From NCBI RefSeq assembly GCF_016801865.2, contig NC_068937.1, forward strand, positions 124,159,225-124,223,224: a stretch of DNA of 64,000 bases, written 5' to 3'. The stretch's first letter is position 1; each line of letters opens with the position of its first letter. The translations under genes and the position numbers were made by a program. Positions 44,880 to 56,150 of this stretch are shown here, piece by piece. Origin of the DNA: Culex pipiens pallens. Taxonomy: Eukaryota; Arthropoda; Insecta; Diptera; Culicidae. The notes beneath the pieces were generated by a model. The model did not search any database and had not been told where the DNA came from. It worked only from the letters and a program-made list of their open reading frames with translations.

Positions 44880-46880
44880 CTCAAGGATTTTATCAAGAAT
44901 AGAGAATTGAAAAATGAGAGATAATCGAAAACAATGAATCCGAAATCGAGATTTGAAAAATAACAAAAAACAAAACTAGAGTCAAGAATCATGATCATGA
45001 ATCGAGAATCAAGAATGATAAAGAATCAAGAATCAAGAATCGTAAAAAATCGAGAATCAAGAACAAGAGAATTGATACTCAAAAATCAATCAATGAATAT
45101 CGGGAAACGAGAATCGACAGTCGAAAATAAAGAAAAGAGTATTGTAAAGCATCGAGAATCAGAATCAGAATCTAGGTTTGAGATTCAAGAATCGGGAATG
45201 TAAGAACGAGCTTGGAGTATCTAGAATCGTGAATAGAAAATCGAGAACCAGGAATCGAGAATCGAAAATTGAGAATCGAGAAACAATAGTAGTTGATAAT
45301 CAAGATTCGAGAAACTAATAATTGGAAAGGAAAATTGAAAATAAGGATTGAAAATTTCAACAGAAAAAAAGAAAATGAAGATTTGCTAATCAGGATTCGA
45401 GATGGGAGTAACAATTATGATCTATCAGTCGATTACCAAAAAACTAGAAACGTGTAGCGAGTCTCCAGCAAAAATTGAAAATCCATAATCTTGAATTGAC
45501 AATCGAGATTCAAGAATCAAGAATCGAGAATCGAACAACAAGAAACTAGAATTGAGAATTGAGAATCTAGAAACGACATTCGAGAATCGGAAATGGAGAA
45601 TCGAGAATCGAGAATTGACATAAAGTCGAAAATCAATTATTCGTGAATAGAGAATTGATAATCTAAAATTGAACAACGATAACCGAGAAACGAGTATCGA
45701 AAGTCGAAAGTAGAGAGAAATTTACACCACAATCAAGAATCGAGAATCTAGAATTGACAATCAAGATTCTAGCTTCATGAATTGGGAATCTAAAAAACGA
45801 GCGTCGAGCATCCATAATCGATGATTGAGAATTGAGAATTGCGAATCAAAACAAACAAGAATCTAGAATCGTGAATTGAGAAACAAGAATTCAGCATTGA
45901 TGTATAAACATTAAAAATAAAGAATCACGAAATGAGTATAGATAATCGAAAATCGAGATTCGAGAAACTAGAATTCGGTGGAAATTGAAATTGAAAATTA
46001 CGAACTGGGATTTGAAAATTAATAGTAAAGAATTGGGAACTGAGAACAAGATACGAAAGATAAAAAATAAATCGAGAATCATGATCAAGAACCATCAATT
46101 GAAATCGAGTATAGAGAATAATAATTATAGAATCGAGAATCAAATATTGAAACGCGAAAGATCGAGAACTGCACATCGAGAGTTAAGAATCGGAAATCAA
46201 GAAAATAAAATCTGAAATCTAGAATGAAATCGAGAGTCGAGAATAGAAACCAGCGTCGAAAATCGAGAATCGTAAATCGCGAATTTGGAAACTCGAGAAA
46301 CTCGGGTTGAGCATCGAAAATCGAGAATCGAGAATCGAGAGAGACTGATAATTGAGAATCAAAAATCGAATGTCAAGAATCTAGAAGCGAGAATGGAGAA
46401 ACGTGAATAGAGAATTTAGAATCACGAATAACTAATCAAGAATCGAGAATTGAGAATCGAGAATCAGGAACTTAGCATTGAGAATTCGAGATTCGAGAAC
46501 AAGTTCGAGAAGCTAATATTTGGAAAAAAAAGAATTGAAAATTGGGATTTAAAATTGGAAACAAAAAAAAATGTGTACCCAAAAAGAAAATTGCTAGTCA
46601 GGATTAGGGATGGCAATAACAATGTGATTCGAGTGCCCAGAATTGGATCAAGAGTTTGAAGTTGATGGTTGAGAGTGATGTTTTGAGAATCGAATATCGA
46701 GAAGTGTAGGAGTCGAAAATAGAGCGTAAGAAAGATATTGTAAATTAATTGAAAATAATAATTCAAAGCAACATGAAACTTAAATTTATGGATTGAGAAT
46801 AAGAATTAACATTTAAATCGTAGAATTTGAAAATGAGTAATTAAATGGAAAATTGAGAATTGCAATTGACAGTGAACAAG
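44880..46880. repeat. Degenerate heptamer array, GAATCGA consensus
   Basis: For about 2 kb the sequence is dominated by GAATCGA, GAATCAA and GAATTGA units, often in runs such as GAATCAAGAATCAAGAATCG (45021 and following) and ATCGAGAATCGAGAATCGAG (46319). Spacing is mostly 7 bases with frequent insertions. Many 60-100 codon frames on both strands come from this. It is much older-looking than the clean heptamer array at 21131-25300. Confidence 0.85.
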
Positions 46881-47409
46881 TAAAAAATTAAAATTGTATA
46901 TTGACCTTGAAAATTAGAACTTACAATTAGCAATATTGTAATGATGATAAAACCTTGGAAATAAATGAATTCAAAGCATGTATTTGTGCTAGATTCGACC
47001 GAACCGCCCTAGAAACACAAACACACAATTAATTAATCTCCATTCACCTAAAAATGTCATTCTCACCGACCAAGGCACGCAATCGGGGTCATCAAAATGT
47101 GGACCACCCTTCTGCAACCGGGCGCTGGCGTCTCGCTAAATCACTTAATATCTCTCCGTCTGGTGCATTTGCCTGGTAGAGAACATGCCCTGATGACGAC
47201 GGCGAAAAACTTTGCTGAACGTGACCCAAAAATTGTTTCTGGCATCACTGGCTGGGTATAATGGCGTGTGACACTTCCAAAACAAACATACTGCACACTC
47301 TGAAACGGGTACTTTTTTTTACTTTGCGAGAGCACTACTTTTTGGACGGGGAAAAGAGTTCGCTGGAACGCGGCCAAAGTCGACGATATCAATCAAAGTT
47401 TTCGGTGGG
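46881..47409. other. Unassigned sequence
   Basis: No gene or repeat recognised. 47080-47390 is GC-richer; an 83-codon minus-strand frame there is unsupported. Confidence 0.35.
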
Positions 47410-47413
47410 TTAA

Positions 47414-47569
47414 CCCTTTGTTGGCGAATTTTAGAAAAAAAAAAGTCAAGTCCTTTTATCCAACAATCAGTACTCAAATTTGTAATTTCAATGCTTCCAA
47501 ATGTTCCATGGAAGATCATGAGTTTTCGGTGAAATGACCCACACCCCGAAACCGCTTGCTTGCAGAGGG
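47414..47569. mobile_element. 156-bp TTAA-flanked short element
   Basis: TTAA occurs at 47410-47413 and 47570-47573. Ends CCCTTTG and the inverse CAGAGGG match at 6 of 7 bases. The size and TTAA flanks resemble the 218-bp element at 13182, but the terminal repeat is short, so the call is tentative. Confidence 0.45.
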
Positions 47570-47573
47570 TTAA

Positions 47574-48417
47574 TTGCAGCCTAGAGAAACTTTTCGGGGT
47601 GGTTTGCTGGCAGAAGCCATAATATATTTTCCTAGAGATCGTCAGATTTTAATGGGCGCCTTGTCGAGCCGAATTCGGTCCTCTTTTAGGACTTTATTAA
47701 ACTTCGTGTCACATTAAAATATCATTCCAACGAAGCACGCACGATTCGCTGGCTCTCTCGGTCTGGTGCAATAAAATTTACAACGAACAAATTATGCCGA
47801 CCGAAAAGCAACTTTTACGAGTCAAGTGTTGCAAAATTGCGACTTTTCGCGGCCATTTTGCACTTTTTGATTCGTGATAAAATCCTCAAACAACACCCCC
47901 TTTCCCGCTTCTTCAAGACTGTTGACAGAGTTGATTCGGGGCCAATTTTATGCAAAGTCCAAAAACTTGGAGGAACCCCCAGTCACATCCGAAAGTGCAG
48001 TTTGGTCTCGACTTGATAAGCATAAAGTGTGCGACGGACTTTATGAAACTGATGACTTTATCCTTTTCGGTAGGGAGTTCGGAGAAGAAGGAGTGAGTAA
48101 ATTTTCATCATTTTCTGCGGTTGGAAGGAGGGTCAGTATGGGTTTTTATGGTTTACCCTTGCCCTTGCTGAAGGCAGTGAAAGCTTTCGGCTTTTGTGGT
48201 TCTTTGGAGAGGTTCTTTGCCAACTGGGGACGAGGGTTCATGTCATCTGAAAGTGCCGCAATTAAGACCGGATGACGAAGCGATTTGCAAACTTTGGATG
48301 TGGCGAAGTGGTGATTTGATGACAGATCTTCAATTTGAAATAATTTTAAATTTTTTTAACAAGTGAAACTCCAGTTTGAATTTGAATGCTGCGAAACACA
48401 AACAAAAATCAAACAAC
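47574..48417. other. Unassigned sequence with an unsupported 133-codon frame
   Basis: The plus-strand frame 47874-48275 has no recognisable domain, and stretches without stops of this length are expected in 64 kb. There is no start context or splice signal in its favour. I do not call a gene. Confidence 0.35.
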
Positions 48418-48652
48418 TCTTCTAAACCGGACGTCAGAATTGAGGTACCCACTAAGGTGACCGAGGAAAAGTGCTGTGCAAAGTGATTGTGAAGTGTAGT
48501 GAAAAAAAAGTGCAAGCTGATCTGGGGTAAGTACCATCTGTCAACTCTGTCAAAACTGTCAACACTAGCACTATGTTGGCCCAATATGCGCGTATAGGGC
48601 AAATATAGTGCAATTCTAGTAAAAAGCTTACTTTTCGTGCTACTAGCACATT
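48418..48652 (+). repeat. GGTAAGTA/CTGTCAA module, copy 5, with hairpin
   Basis: Plus strand: CTTCTAAACCGGACGTCAGA (48418), TTGAGGTACCC (48440), GAGGAAAAGTGCTGTG (48463), GGGGTAAGTACCATCTGTCA (48524), then repeated CTGTCAA. After this, GCACTAT...ATAGTGC (48568-48611) encloses TTGGCCC...GGGC, a hairpin. Closely related to 50301-50533. Confidence 0.75.
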
Positions 48653-48673
48653 ATCAACATATTAGGATACAGA

Positions 48674-48895
48674 TACACAGAAAAAAATAATGTAAATTTG
48701 GAAGCTTTAATTTTTGAAGGTTGAATATTACCTCTTTTATGATGTAATTTTACCTCAATTTAGACTGAAAAAGTGGCATTACACCAGAAAAGTGGTAAAA
48801 TTACACATTTCCAGAGGTAAAATTACACCTTTTTTCTGACATAAAAGATGTACCCCTTCCCAGATGTAATATTACCATGATTTTTTATCTGTGTA
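48674..48895 (+). mobile_element. 222-bp TACACAGA-terminal short element
   Basis: Begins TACACAGAAAAAAATAATGT and ends with the inverse of TACACAGATAAAAAATCATG. The interior is a chain of GTAATTTTACC/GGTAAAATTAC and TAATATTACC motifs in both orientations. It is the complete relative of the interrupted copy at 11789-14120. No frame. Confidence 0.85.
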
Positions 48896-48904
48896 CCAGA
48901 AGGT

Positions 48905-49317
48905 CGGGACGGGTGTAGGGGCAAGCGTGGTTGCCTCTCACCCAATCGGCTTGGGTTCGATCCCAGACGGTCCCGGTGGCATTTTTCGAGACGTGATTTG
49001 TCTGATAACGCCTTCCGTCGGATGGGGAAGTAAATGTTGGCCCCTGTCTAACCTAAACGGTCAGATCGTTGGCTCTGTCCGGGTGTAGGAGTCGTCTCCC
49101 AGGGTCCTGCCTCGGTGGAATCGCTGGTAAGCAGTTGGACTATCAATCCAAAGTTCGTCAGTTCGAATCCCGGGGTAGATGGAAGCTTAGGTGTAAAAAG
49201 AGGTTTGCAATTGCCTCAACAATCATGCCTTCGGAGACCTAGTTTCGAATAGGAATCTCGCAATCAAGAAGGCCAAGGCAATGCTGTAGAGCGAATAATT
49301 CGTTTTTTTTATATATT
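48905..49317 (+). mobile_element. tRNA-derived composite SINE, 413 bp
   Basis: CCAGAAGGT flanks both sides (48896-48904 and 49318-49326). Two tRNA-like parts are visible: GGTTCGATCCCAGACGG near the 5' end, and further in TGGTAAGCAGTTGGACTATC with an anticodon-arm-like TTGGACTATCAATCCAA followed by GTTCGAATCCCGG (49150). The 3' end is CGAATAATTCG plus a T run. It inserted with its target duplication beginning at the first base beyond the short element ending at 48895. It matches my memory of an abundant culicine SINE, unnamed here. Confidence 0.88.
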
Positions 49318-49326
49318 CCAGAAGGT

Positions 49327-50300
49327 TTTCATAATCACATGCGCTTTATTTTTTTTTTCTTTTTTCAATATATTTAGGTAGGCTCAAATTGTAATCATTA
49401 AAATTTGTGTGAAAAATTAGTACGGTCTACATATTGCATGAAATATTGGACTTGGGTCCAGCACTAACTCATGAATTAAGGTTGTTCAGTCGCACTTTAC
49501 ATTGTTGTTAGCTTGTCTTTCCAGTTTTAAATATTTTACTTCTTCTAATTCTATTGTCAATTGAAACAAATTTTTCACCAAATTATTTCCTCATCTTTAT
49601 CTCACTCCGTTCGCAGATTACCACCAATTTGCAGCAATTTACAACTTTCTGCTGCAATAAAGTGGCTACTGCCTGGCTGGTGCTACGGCCAGAACCATCT
49701 TGGTCCATAAATTTACATTCGTTTTCCAATAACGGCCCGGTTGCCAACTGGTGCTGCCGCAGGAGGAAAAAATGAAAACTGCAGCCGATATGGAAGTTGA
49801 GGGGGGGACACCAAACGATTTATGTCCCTCCAGCTCGTTATCGGATGCGAAAATGGAAGCACTGACTACGAGAGAGAGAGAGGGACCGAGCGTTTAGAGC
49901 CAGCGGCGTCTTTTTCGCAATCGTGCACGATGATTTTTCCTCTGTGCTGATCAGTTGATGCAAAAGTTCATACGGGATCTCACCCCTTTCGCTTGGGTGT
50001 GTGTGTGCAAGTTTTGTCGCAATTCAAAATGAGCTCGATCGCTTTCGCTGGTATTGGCCATAAATTGCAGTGTATGGAAAGTTGCACACTGGAAAAAGGG
50101 GGGGAAAGACTCAATAAGTTAGTGTGTTTGTGTGTGTGTGTTTGGTAGATTGGATTGGGAATAAGAAAAGCCCGGAAAGACAACAAATGGCCACCGGCGA
50201 GGTTCAGCTTTGCCTCGTTACCGCCCCAGAGATAGGAGAATCCTTCCGATTCGATCTGCGATGTTGCGAGGCGGTGATACACTGAGAAGATTTTCAACGA
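49327..50300. other. Unassigned, apparently single-copy sequence
   Basis: Short TG tract at 50126-50140, G run at 49801 and GAGA tract at 49871. No gene or element recognised; overlapping short frames have no motifs. Confidence 0.4.
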
Positions 50301-50533
50301 CTCTTCTAAACCGGACGTAAGAATTGCGGTACCTTCTGAGGTGACCGAGCAAAAGTGCTGTGTAAAGTGATAGTGTAGTGTAGTGTAGTGAGTAAGCTGA
50401 TCCCGGGGTAAGTACCATCTGTCAACTCTGTCAAATCTGTCAACACTTGTCAATCTAGCACTAAGTTGGCTCTATATGCACGTATAGAGCCAAATTCCTC
50501 CAAAAAAGCAATCTTTCCGTGCTTTCAGCACGC
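50301..50533 (+). repeat. GGTAAGTA/CTGTCAA module, copy 6, with perfect hairpin
   Basis: CTCTTCTAAACCGGACGTAA (50301), GCGGTACC (50327), GACCGAGCAAAAGTGCTGTG (50342), GGTAAGTACCATCTGTCAAC (50407), then CTGTCAA repeats. The following TTGGCTCTATA and TATAGAGCCAA (50466-50493) form a perfect 11-bp stem with loop TGCACG. Same orientation as 48418-48652, 1.9 kb away. Confidence 0.78.
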
Positions 50534-50674
50534 AGTTTGCAAATCCGGCAGAATCATATCTTCTGCGGGCGGTCGCTCGCTCTCTCGCTTCGTTGGCCAC
50601 ATCGAATCCAATCGCGTGTGTCGGTCCTCGTCGGTGCCTGGGAGGAAAAATGTGAATTTATACCAACCGGGGAT

Positions 50675-50783
50675 TATAAAATATATATCAAACCGGTCGC
50701 GTCGTTCCACGCGTTCCAATAATAATGGCCAACGGCGTCGCCGTCGTACGACGGGACTGCTGATCCGAGTTCCGGTCGTAAGT
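50675..50783 (+). promoter_or_regulatory. Candidate TATA promoter and 5' exon with splice donor
   Basis: TATAAAAT at 50675-50682 lies about 29 bases before TCGTTCC (50702), which could serve as an initiator. About 75 bases later CCGGTC is followed by GTAAGTAT (50778), a strong donor match. The intervening sequence is GC-rich and contains no stop-free coding start, so it would be a 5' untranslated exon. The elements are common enough by chance that this is only a candidate. Confidence 0.22.
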
Positions 50784-52085
50784 ATACTTGCTTTTTTTTT
50801 TGCTGTCCCAGCAAAACTGAACCAAGAGAATGTGAGTGTGTATGTGCTAACGATGCCAGGACGGGAAATAAAACTATGGAAGGATAAATGAGAAAGGATA
50901 TCCTCCGGATTCACACCTACGGCGAACGTGTGTGTTGAGCGCAAAGTTATGGTTGTTGTTATTGGTCCTTCAGGACGACTCGGTGTACTCGACGTGAGAT
51001 GTAAATGATTCCCTCCAGGATAATGCTTGCTGCAGAGTTATTATGTTTTCACGGAGCAGTGCTTTGTGTATCGGAAAAGCTAGGATTATATGCAAAGCAT
51101 TTGTACAGCTTTAGAAGTGAGTCATTAGAAAAAGTACTACTAAGTCTGCTTTATCTGTAGGTTCTAGTAGCATTTAGCAGTTGAATATCAAGTATTGAAT
51201 AACATGTGAACAATCCAGAAAATTCAACTTGTTTCTTCTGGACAATTCAAGTTGTCGGAACCTTAAAGTGTTTACCAAATATAACATATTTGCCCATCCA
51301 AATCAACGATATTAGCTGGTGCAAAGCACCCAGCTGTGCCGTTCCTCGAGCCGGCTTTATCAAAAGTAATCTTCTCCATCAATATGTACATGTTCAAACA
51401 ATTTCCCCGGCACCAGGAGCTGGAAGCAGCGGCATATGCCAACCTAACGGAACGGAGCCCCAGCTGACAAGGATCTGCACAAAAATAACCCTTAGCACTT
51501 TTGCTGCCGTCCCAATCGTTAACCTACTTCAGCTCGGCGTCAGCGGAGCGCGCTCCCCCCGCCCGGAAGCCCTCAATTGCACCAAGGGATAACAACCGGA
51601 AATAAACGGGGGCACAAACGAGAGCATTAGAACGACCAAGTTAAGGGGAACACCCGGGTGGTGGTGGCAGAATAATACGATTTTATGCATCAAATGGCGT
51701 GTGCCGTGCCGCGTTGATGCGTCGTTCTTTGACTCTATTTTTTTCCGTAAGAGCCCCATGGAAGCCGGAAATCACGGGAAACTGGGACACAAATGCGCCA
51801 AATGGTTGCCAGGGACTTGCCCTCGCTGCGAGCGGTTAAGGTAGGTTAGCGAGGGTTTGGAGGGGTACACAGAGAGCTCTGGAAACAGTTAGAGACTGGC
51901 ACGCCAGTTGACACTGCTATTCGATTTATTCTATGCGGAACGACTGCCGGGGAGGGGGAGATGGTAACAAGTGCCACAGATGGCTCCGGCAGGGGTGTTG
52001 AGGACTTGATTTCTCTGAAGAAATCATAAGGTATGACAATTTAGGCAGTATTTTTCTGGCTGAAATTGACGTACTTATGAGAATT
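50784..52085. other. Unassigned, apparently single-copy sequence
   Basis: Moderately GC-rich from 51340 to 52000. A 128-codon plus-strand frame (51206-51592) has no recognised domain or splice support. If the candidate promoter at 50675 is real this would be its first intron. No repeats. Confidence 0.35.
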
Positions 52086-52091
52086 CAGGAA

Positions 52092-52260
52092 TTTGACAGT
52101 TGACAGAATTGACAGGTATCACTGGTGGTTTTGACTTTAAATTACTTACCCAAAATCACTGTTGACTTACCTTTACATCTAAATTGATCACTACACTTCA
52201 AAATTCAGATTTTTAACAAAAAGTTACCTAAAACTTGAAGTCCGTAATAGAAATCATCAA
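52092..52260 (-). repeat. GGTAAGTA/CTGTCAA module, copy 4
   Basis: Minus strand: GATTTCTATTACGGACTTCA (about 52256-52237), GGTAAGTCAAC (52171), GGTAAGTAATTT (52150), CTGTCAATTCTGTCAACTGT (52115-52095). The motif order equals copies 1 and 3. A possible further remnant is GAAGTCGGTCGTAATTATC at 52306. Confidence 0.6.
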
Positions 52261-55017
52261 CTTTAGGAATCCCTGGACCCACTCTCTCAAAAACCTTCAA
52301 GCTGGAAGTCGGTCGTAATTATCAATTAGGATCAGACACACTCAAAAGTCAGCCCTCCCATCGTCACACCGGTGGCATTCGCGTTACGCGGAAAAGTGCA
52401 AATTAACTCGCTTCTGGTCGGGACAGAACATCCAGATCGCTAAATTCCGTCTCGGTTGCCTATTTGCGGGCGTATCCGGAGCGGATTCTACTGAATTTGC
52501 CGGCCCCAGCCGAATTAATAAAGTCACACCACGACGGCTTCCGGAGCCGTGTTGCAGACCTTAATTAACCACCGAGTGTGTAGTGTGCAAATGGCTTCCA
52601 GGCGGAAGGTCTCTCCGAGGACCGCACCGATATCTGCACGGAACGGATAATGATGCGGTGGTGCCGGCTGGCGTGCAAGAGAGATATCGAGTCTCGAAGG
52701 TGGGACACAAGTCGCTGGTTCGGCTAGTTGAGAGGGTAAAGCGTATCGGATTACACGAAAGCCTTTGGGACGACAAGCCACTGACTGCTGCCATCGACCG
52801 GCTGACCCCTTTTCCCGGTAGCTGGTTACAGTAACCCCTTCGGTGGAATCCGGACCAGTCTGTGTTGTAGCGGTTTAGCCGAGGGAGATTTGCGAGAACT
52901 GTGCGATGTTGTTGAGCTTCGTTGAGTTTTAGAAATTCACAAACCATAATTAAAACTAGTTTAGCAATTTGGAGATTCCTAAGATATGTCTTCAAGGAGA
53001 CGTATTTCATTTTAAAAAGTTTTGCGTTTGACAGCAGAATTGACAGTCGACACACGGCACTATTCATTGATTCACTTTAAAGTTATTTAATAGAAACGGC
53101 TGTTTCAGTTCTCTAAAAATTTATATCTGGCATGGTAATTGGAATTCCCAGAATTTGCCCTTAATCAACCCTTCAAAAACATCACATTACATTCACTTGA
53201 CTAAACTTTCAGCAAATTGTAATCAAAAGCCACCGGAGCACAAACTCCCCCCCAAAATTAGTCTCCAAACGAGCAATCTTATTATGGAAACAAATTACCT
53301 AGAACAACCCCGCTCGGTGCTTGCTTTTCATTGTTCCGAAAAGGTTGCCGTTCCCCCTTTTGATGTCACGAAGTCCTCCCCAAATCCATCAGATGTCGAA
53401 CATCAAACAGGAGGCACGTCCTAGGTCAGTTGCCCACGTCGTTGTTGTCGTGCACAGTATCAGAAACGGTTTAGCTCTCGAGACACCGACCGTGCCGAGG
53501 GGGCACTTTGGACAGGCGAATTGCTCTTACACATGTGACAATTGGCACGTTAGGGCAGCTTCAGGCGCGTAATTTCCTGCCCTACAAAAGTATACCTTCA
53601 GGCGCTAAACCTCCAGCGCCACGGTATCGCACCTTTATTGACGCCGATGTCCATCCATTCCCTTTGATCTCTCCGTCACTCTACTCTGCAACGTGTTGAG
53701 CACCTGTGACTCGTTCGGCCCCTCTTTGCCTACAACTCAAAACCCGATTCCCTCTTCATGAAATAGCTGCAACGGTGCCTTCGTGACTTCCGAGAAGGGT
53801 GGTGAGGTACAACAAAGGCTCGTGACATATTTTTTTCCCACTGTTTTCCAAAGTTCCGCCGGTGTCCCAGTACTTTGTTACGTTGTTCTGATTGAATCTC
53901 GTTCCGAGAGCTTGAACGGAAGGGCGGCAGGATTTCTTGTAGTACCTTCCCAAAAACGGGACCCGGGAAGCCAGGTCATTTTTCACCTCGTTGTAATGGA
54001 CGCTGCCCGGATGGTCGACCTCGCCAGGCGGTTTGAATATTCAGGGTAGCATATTGGAAAAGTTTGGTTAGCAGGAAATTGACAAGGTGAGCACTTCTAA
54101 TACGTACTTCAAAGTTAAGGTACTTTGTGAAGAACGTCGAGCGAAGTTGTGGATTTTGAAAGATTTTTTTTTTTTTTTGATTATTTAGATTAAGCAAATT
54201 TTCATCACCAAAACCTATCAGTGCATAACTTCGCGCTGTAAAAGTAATTGAAATCCTCCCTTCACCACAACGCTAATCCCACTCAATTGCCTAAACCTCA
54301 CGCACTCCATTCCACACGAAAGAGACAGAGAGATTAAAATCACGCATAAACTGCATATTTCAGTGAGCACTACCGTATAGTCACCACCTCCAAACCACCA
54401 GCCCATGGTGAACCGATAAAAATCCCATCAATTTTGCAATGCACGCCCAGGTCAGGCTTTTAACCCAGACCCCTCCCCGGCCCCCCTTTGTTGGAAAAGT
54501 GTAAAGTGCCCTTACCAAAACCGGGTACTTTGTTGTGCACTCTCTGTGTGAGTGTTGTTTGCACTTTTGCACCTAACCTAATAAAAATCGATGGTCGACG
54601 CAATTTAGATGCCAATCCCCCCCCCCCCCCCTCACATCTTTTATTGCACTACTGGAAGCTGGTTTAAATTCGCGGTTCGAGGGCGATAAATTTTGCATCG
54701 CCTAAACTGGGTGCTGCAATTTTGGGTGGACCACAACGTGGGAGAGCAGGCGAAACCCTTTGAAACTTGAAACCTTTCACATTTTGTTCAATCCCCAACT
54801 GACCACTTAGCTGGATATTGTTTTTACATGTATTATTTCATTTGGTTTAATCTTTTTGGGAGCTTCACTTCAGACTGAATAAAATAATATGTTTTAATTA
54901 ATGGGTGTCAATTAAGGTGGTCCGAATCCGGGCTTTTTGAAGGTTACCCCCTGAAATCAAAGATTGACCTATCACTAGGCTAAATTCCAAATTTGAGTTC
55001 ATTCTGACCACGGGAAC
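52261..55017. other. Unassigned, apparently single-copy sequence
   Basis: 52330-52870 and 53330-54050 are GC-richer; a 168-codon minus-strand frame (53067-52561) and others are mutually overlapping and motif-free. C runs occur at 54618-54631. TTGACAG phrases at 53028-53050 recall the nearby module. No gene is called. Confidence 0.35.
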
Positions 55018-55638
55018 CCCTCCCTCCAATCGCAGTTTGTACGGGAAAATCGTCAAAATGAATGGAGAAAAGCAGCTGTTTTACTTTTTAACCTGTGGAA
55101 GTCCGATTTTACCATGTGTAGAACCTTCATTACATTTACAACAACTTTCCCGAAGACACCATATTTTTAGGATTCCCGCGAAGTTATTAGCGCCCCAAAA
55201 CTGACCATTTTTGCGCGGCTAGCTGTAAGGGGCTACCTAACAACGATGTTTATTTCCAATTCGTAAACGCAAATGCTCTCTCGCAGGTTCAAACTCTCTC
55301 GCGAGCTTGCACGCCTGCCTGCCTGTCTGCCTGCCTGTTTACCTACAAGCGTGCGCTGTTTCTCTGCTTGGACTTTTGGAAATAAACCTCGTTGTTAGGT
55401 AGCCCCTTACAGCTAGCCGCGCAAAAATTGTCAGTCTTAAGCGCTAATAACTTCGCGGGAAAAAATCCTAAAAATATGGTGTCTTCCGGAAAGTTGTTCC
55501 AAATTTAAGCAAGATTCTTGAATTGATAAGAATCGGATAATTATGGCGCCTTCCACAGGTAAAAAAGTAAAACAGTAGCTTTTCTCCATACATTTTGACG
55601 ATTTTCCCCATACAAACTTTAAGCGATTGGAGGGAGGG
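55018..55638. mobile_element. 621-bp foldback with CTCGCGAG/TGCC-rich centre
   Basis: CCCTCCCTCCAATCGC at 55018-55033 faces its exact inverse at 55623-55638. The arms pair through CGAAGACACCATATTTTTAG, CGCGAAGTTATTAGCG and GCTAGCTGTAAGGGGCTACC (55217-55236 against 55397-55416). The centre 55244-55387 carries GCCTGCCTGCCTGTCTGCCT. No frame and no obvious target duplication. Confidence 0.82.
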
Positions 55639-55644
55639 CGTAAT

Positions 55645-56150
55645 ATTCAATGTTTGGCCCTTTTAAGATGTTAGTCTTGATTTAAAAAAAAATCAAAATA
55701 TTTTTTTTCGAAGAGATCAGAAAATTTCACGAATTTTTCATGTATTAACATTGAAAATCGGACCATTATTGGCTGAGATCTCAAAAAATCTCGAAAATCA
55801 AAAAATGTGTATTTTGGGAAATTGAGTTTTAGTGAAAAAAAAGTTGATAAAAAAATCTGCAATTTTTTTCCGTGTACCTATTTTTTTCTCAAAAGTCCTC
55901 AACAATACCTACAACTTTGCCGAAGACACCAAATTGATCAGAAAATTCACTCAAAAGTTACAGCTGTTTGAATATTTACATACCATTTTTGTATGGACAG
56001 CAGCCAAAATTGTATGGAGACTTGTATGGGTGAACCAATGACACAAAATAGCTTATTTGGTCATAGGGAAGGCCCCCACAAAGTTTGAGCCAAATAAAAA
56101 ATACAAATAAAATCCATTTCCGGTTTTGGTAGAGAATTGCTCAGAAGAGC
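55645..56150 (+). repeat. Foldback family A, single arm (shortened)
   Basis: Shows CCCTTTTAAGATGTTAGTC (55658), TTGAAAATCGGACCATTA (55750), TTTTTCCGTGTACC (55865), CTACAACTTTGCCGAAGACA (55910), TTGTATGGACAGCAGCCAAA (55989), in the family A order. The middle of the arm is deleted relative to 12870-13990. It begins 7 bases after the foldback ending at 55638. Confidence 0.7.

Noticed and set aside
47874..48275. 133-codon plus-strand frame
   Set aside because: No recognisable motif or splice signals, and unremarkable start context.
49105..49175. A tRNA gene with an anticodon-like ATC loop
   Set aside because: The cloverleaf is incomplete (no acceptor stem) and lies within a SINE bounded by a 9-bp target duplication.
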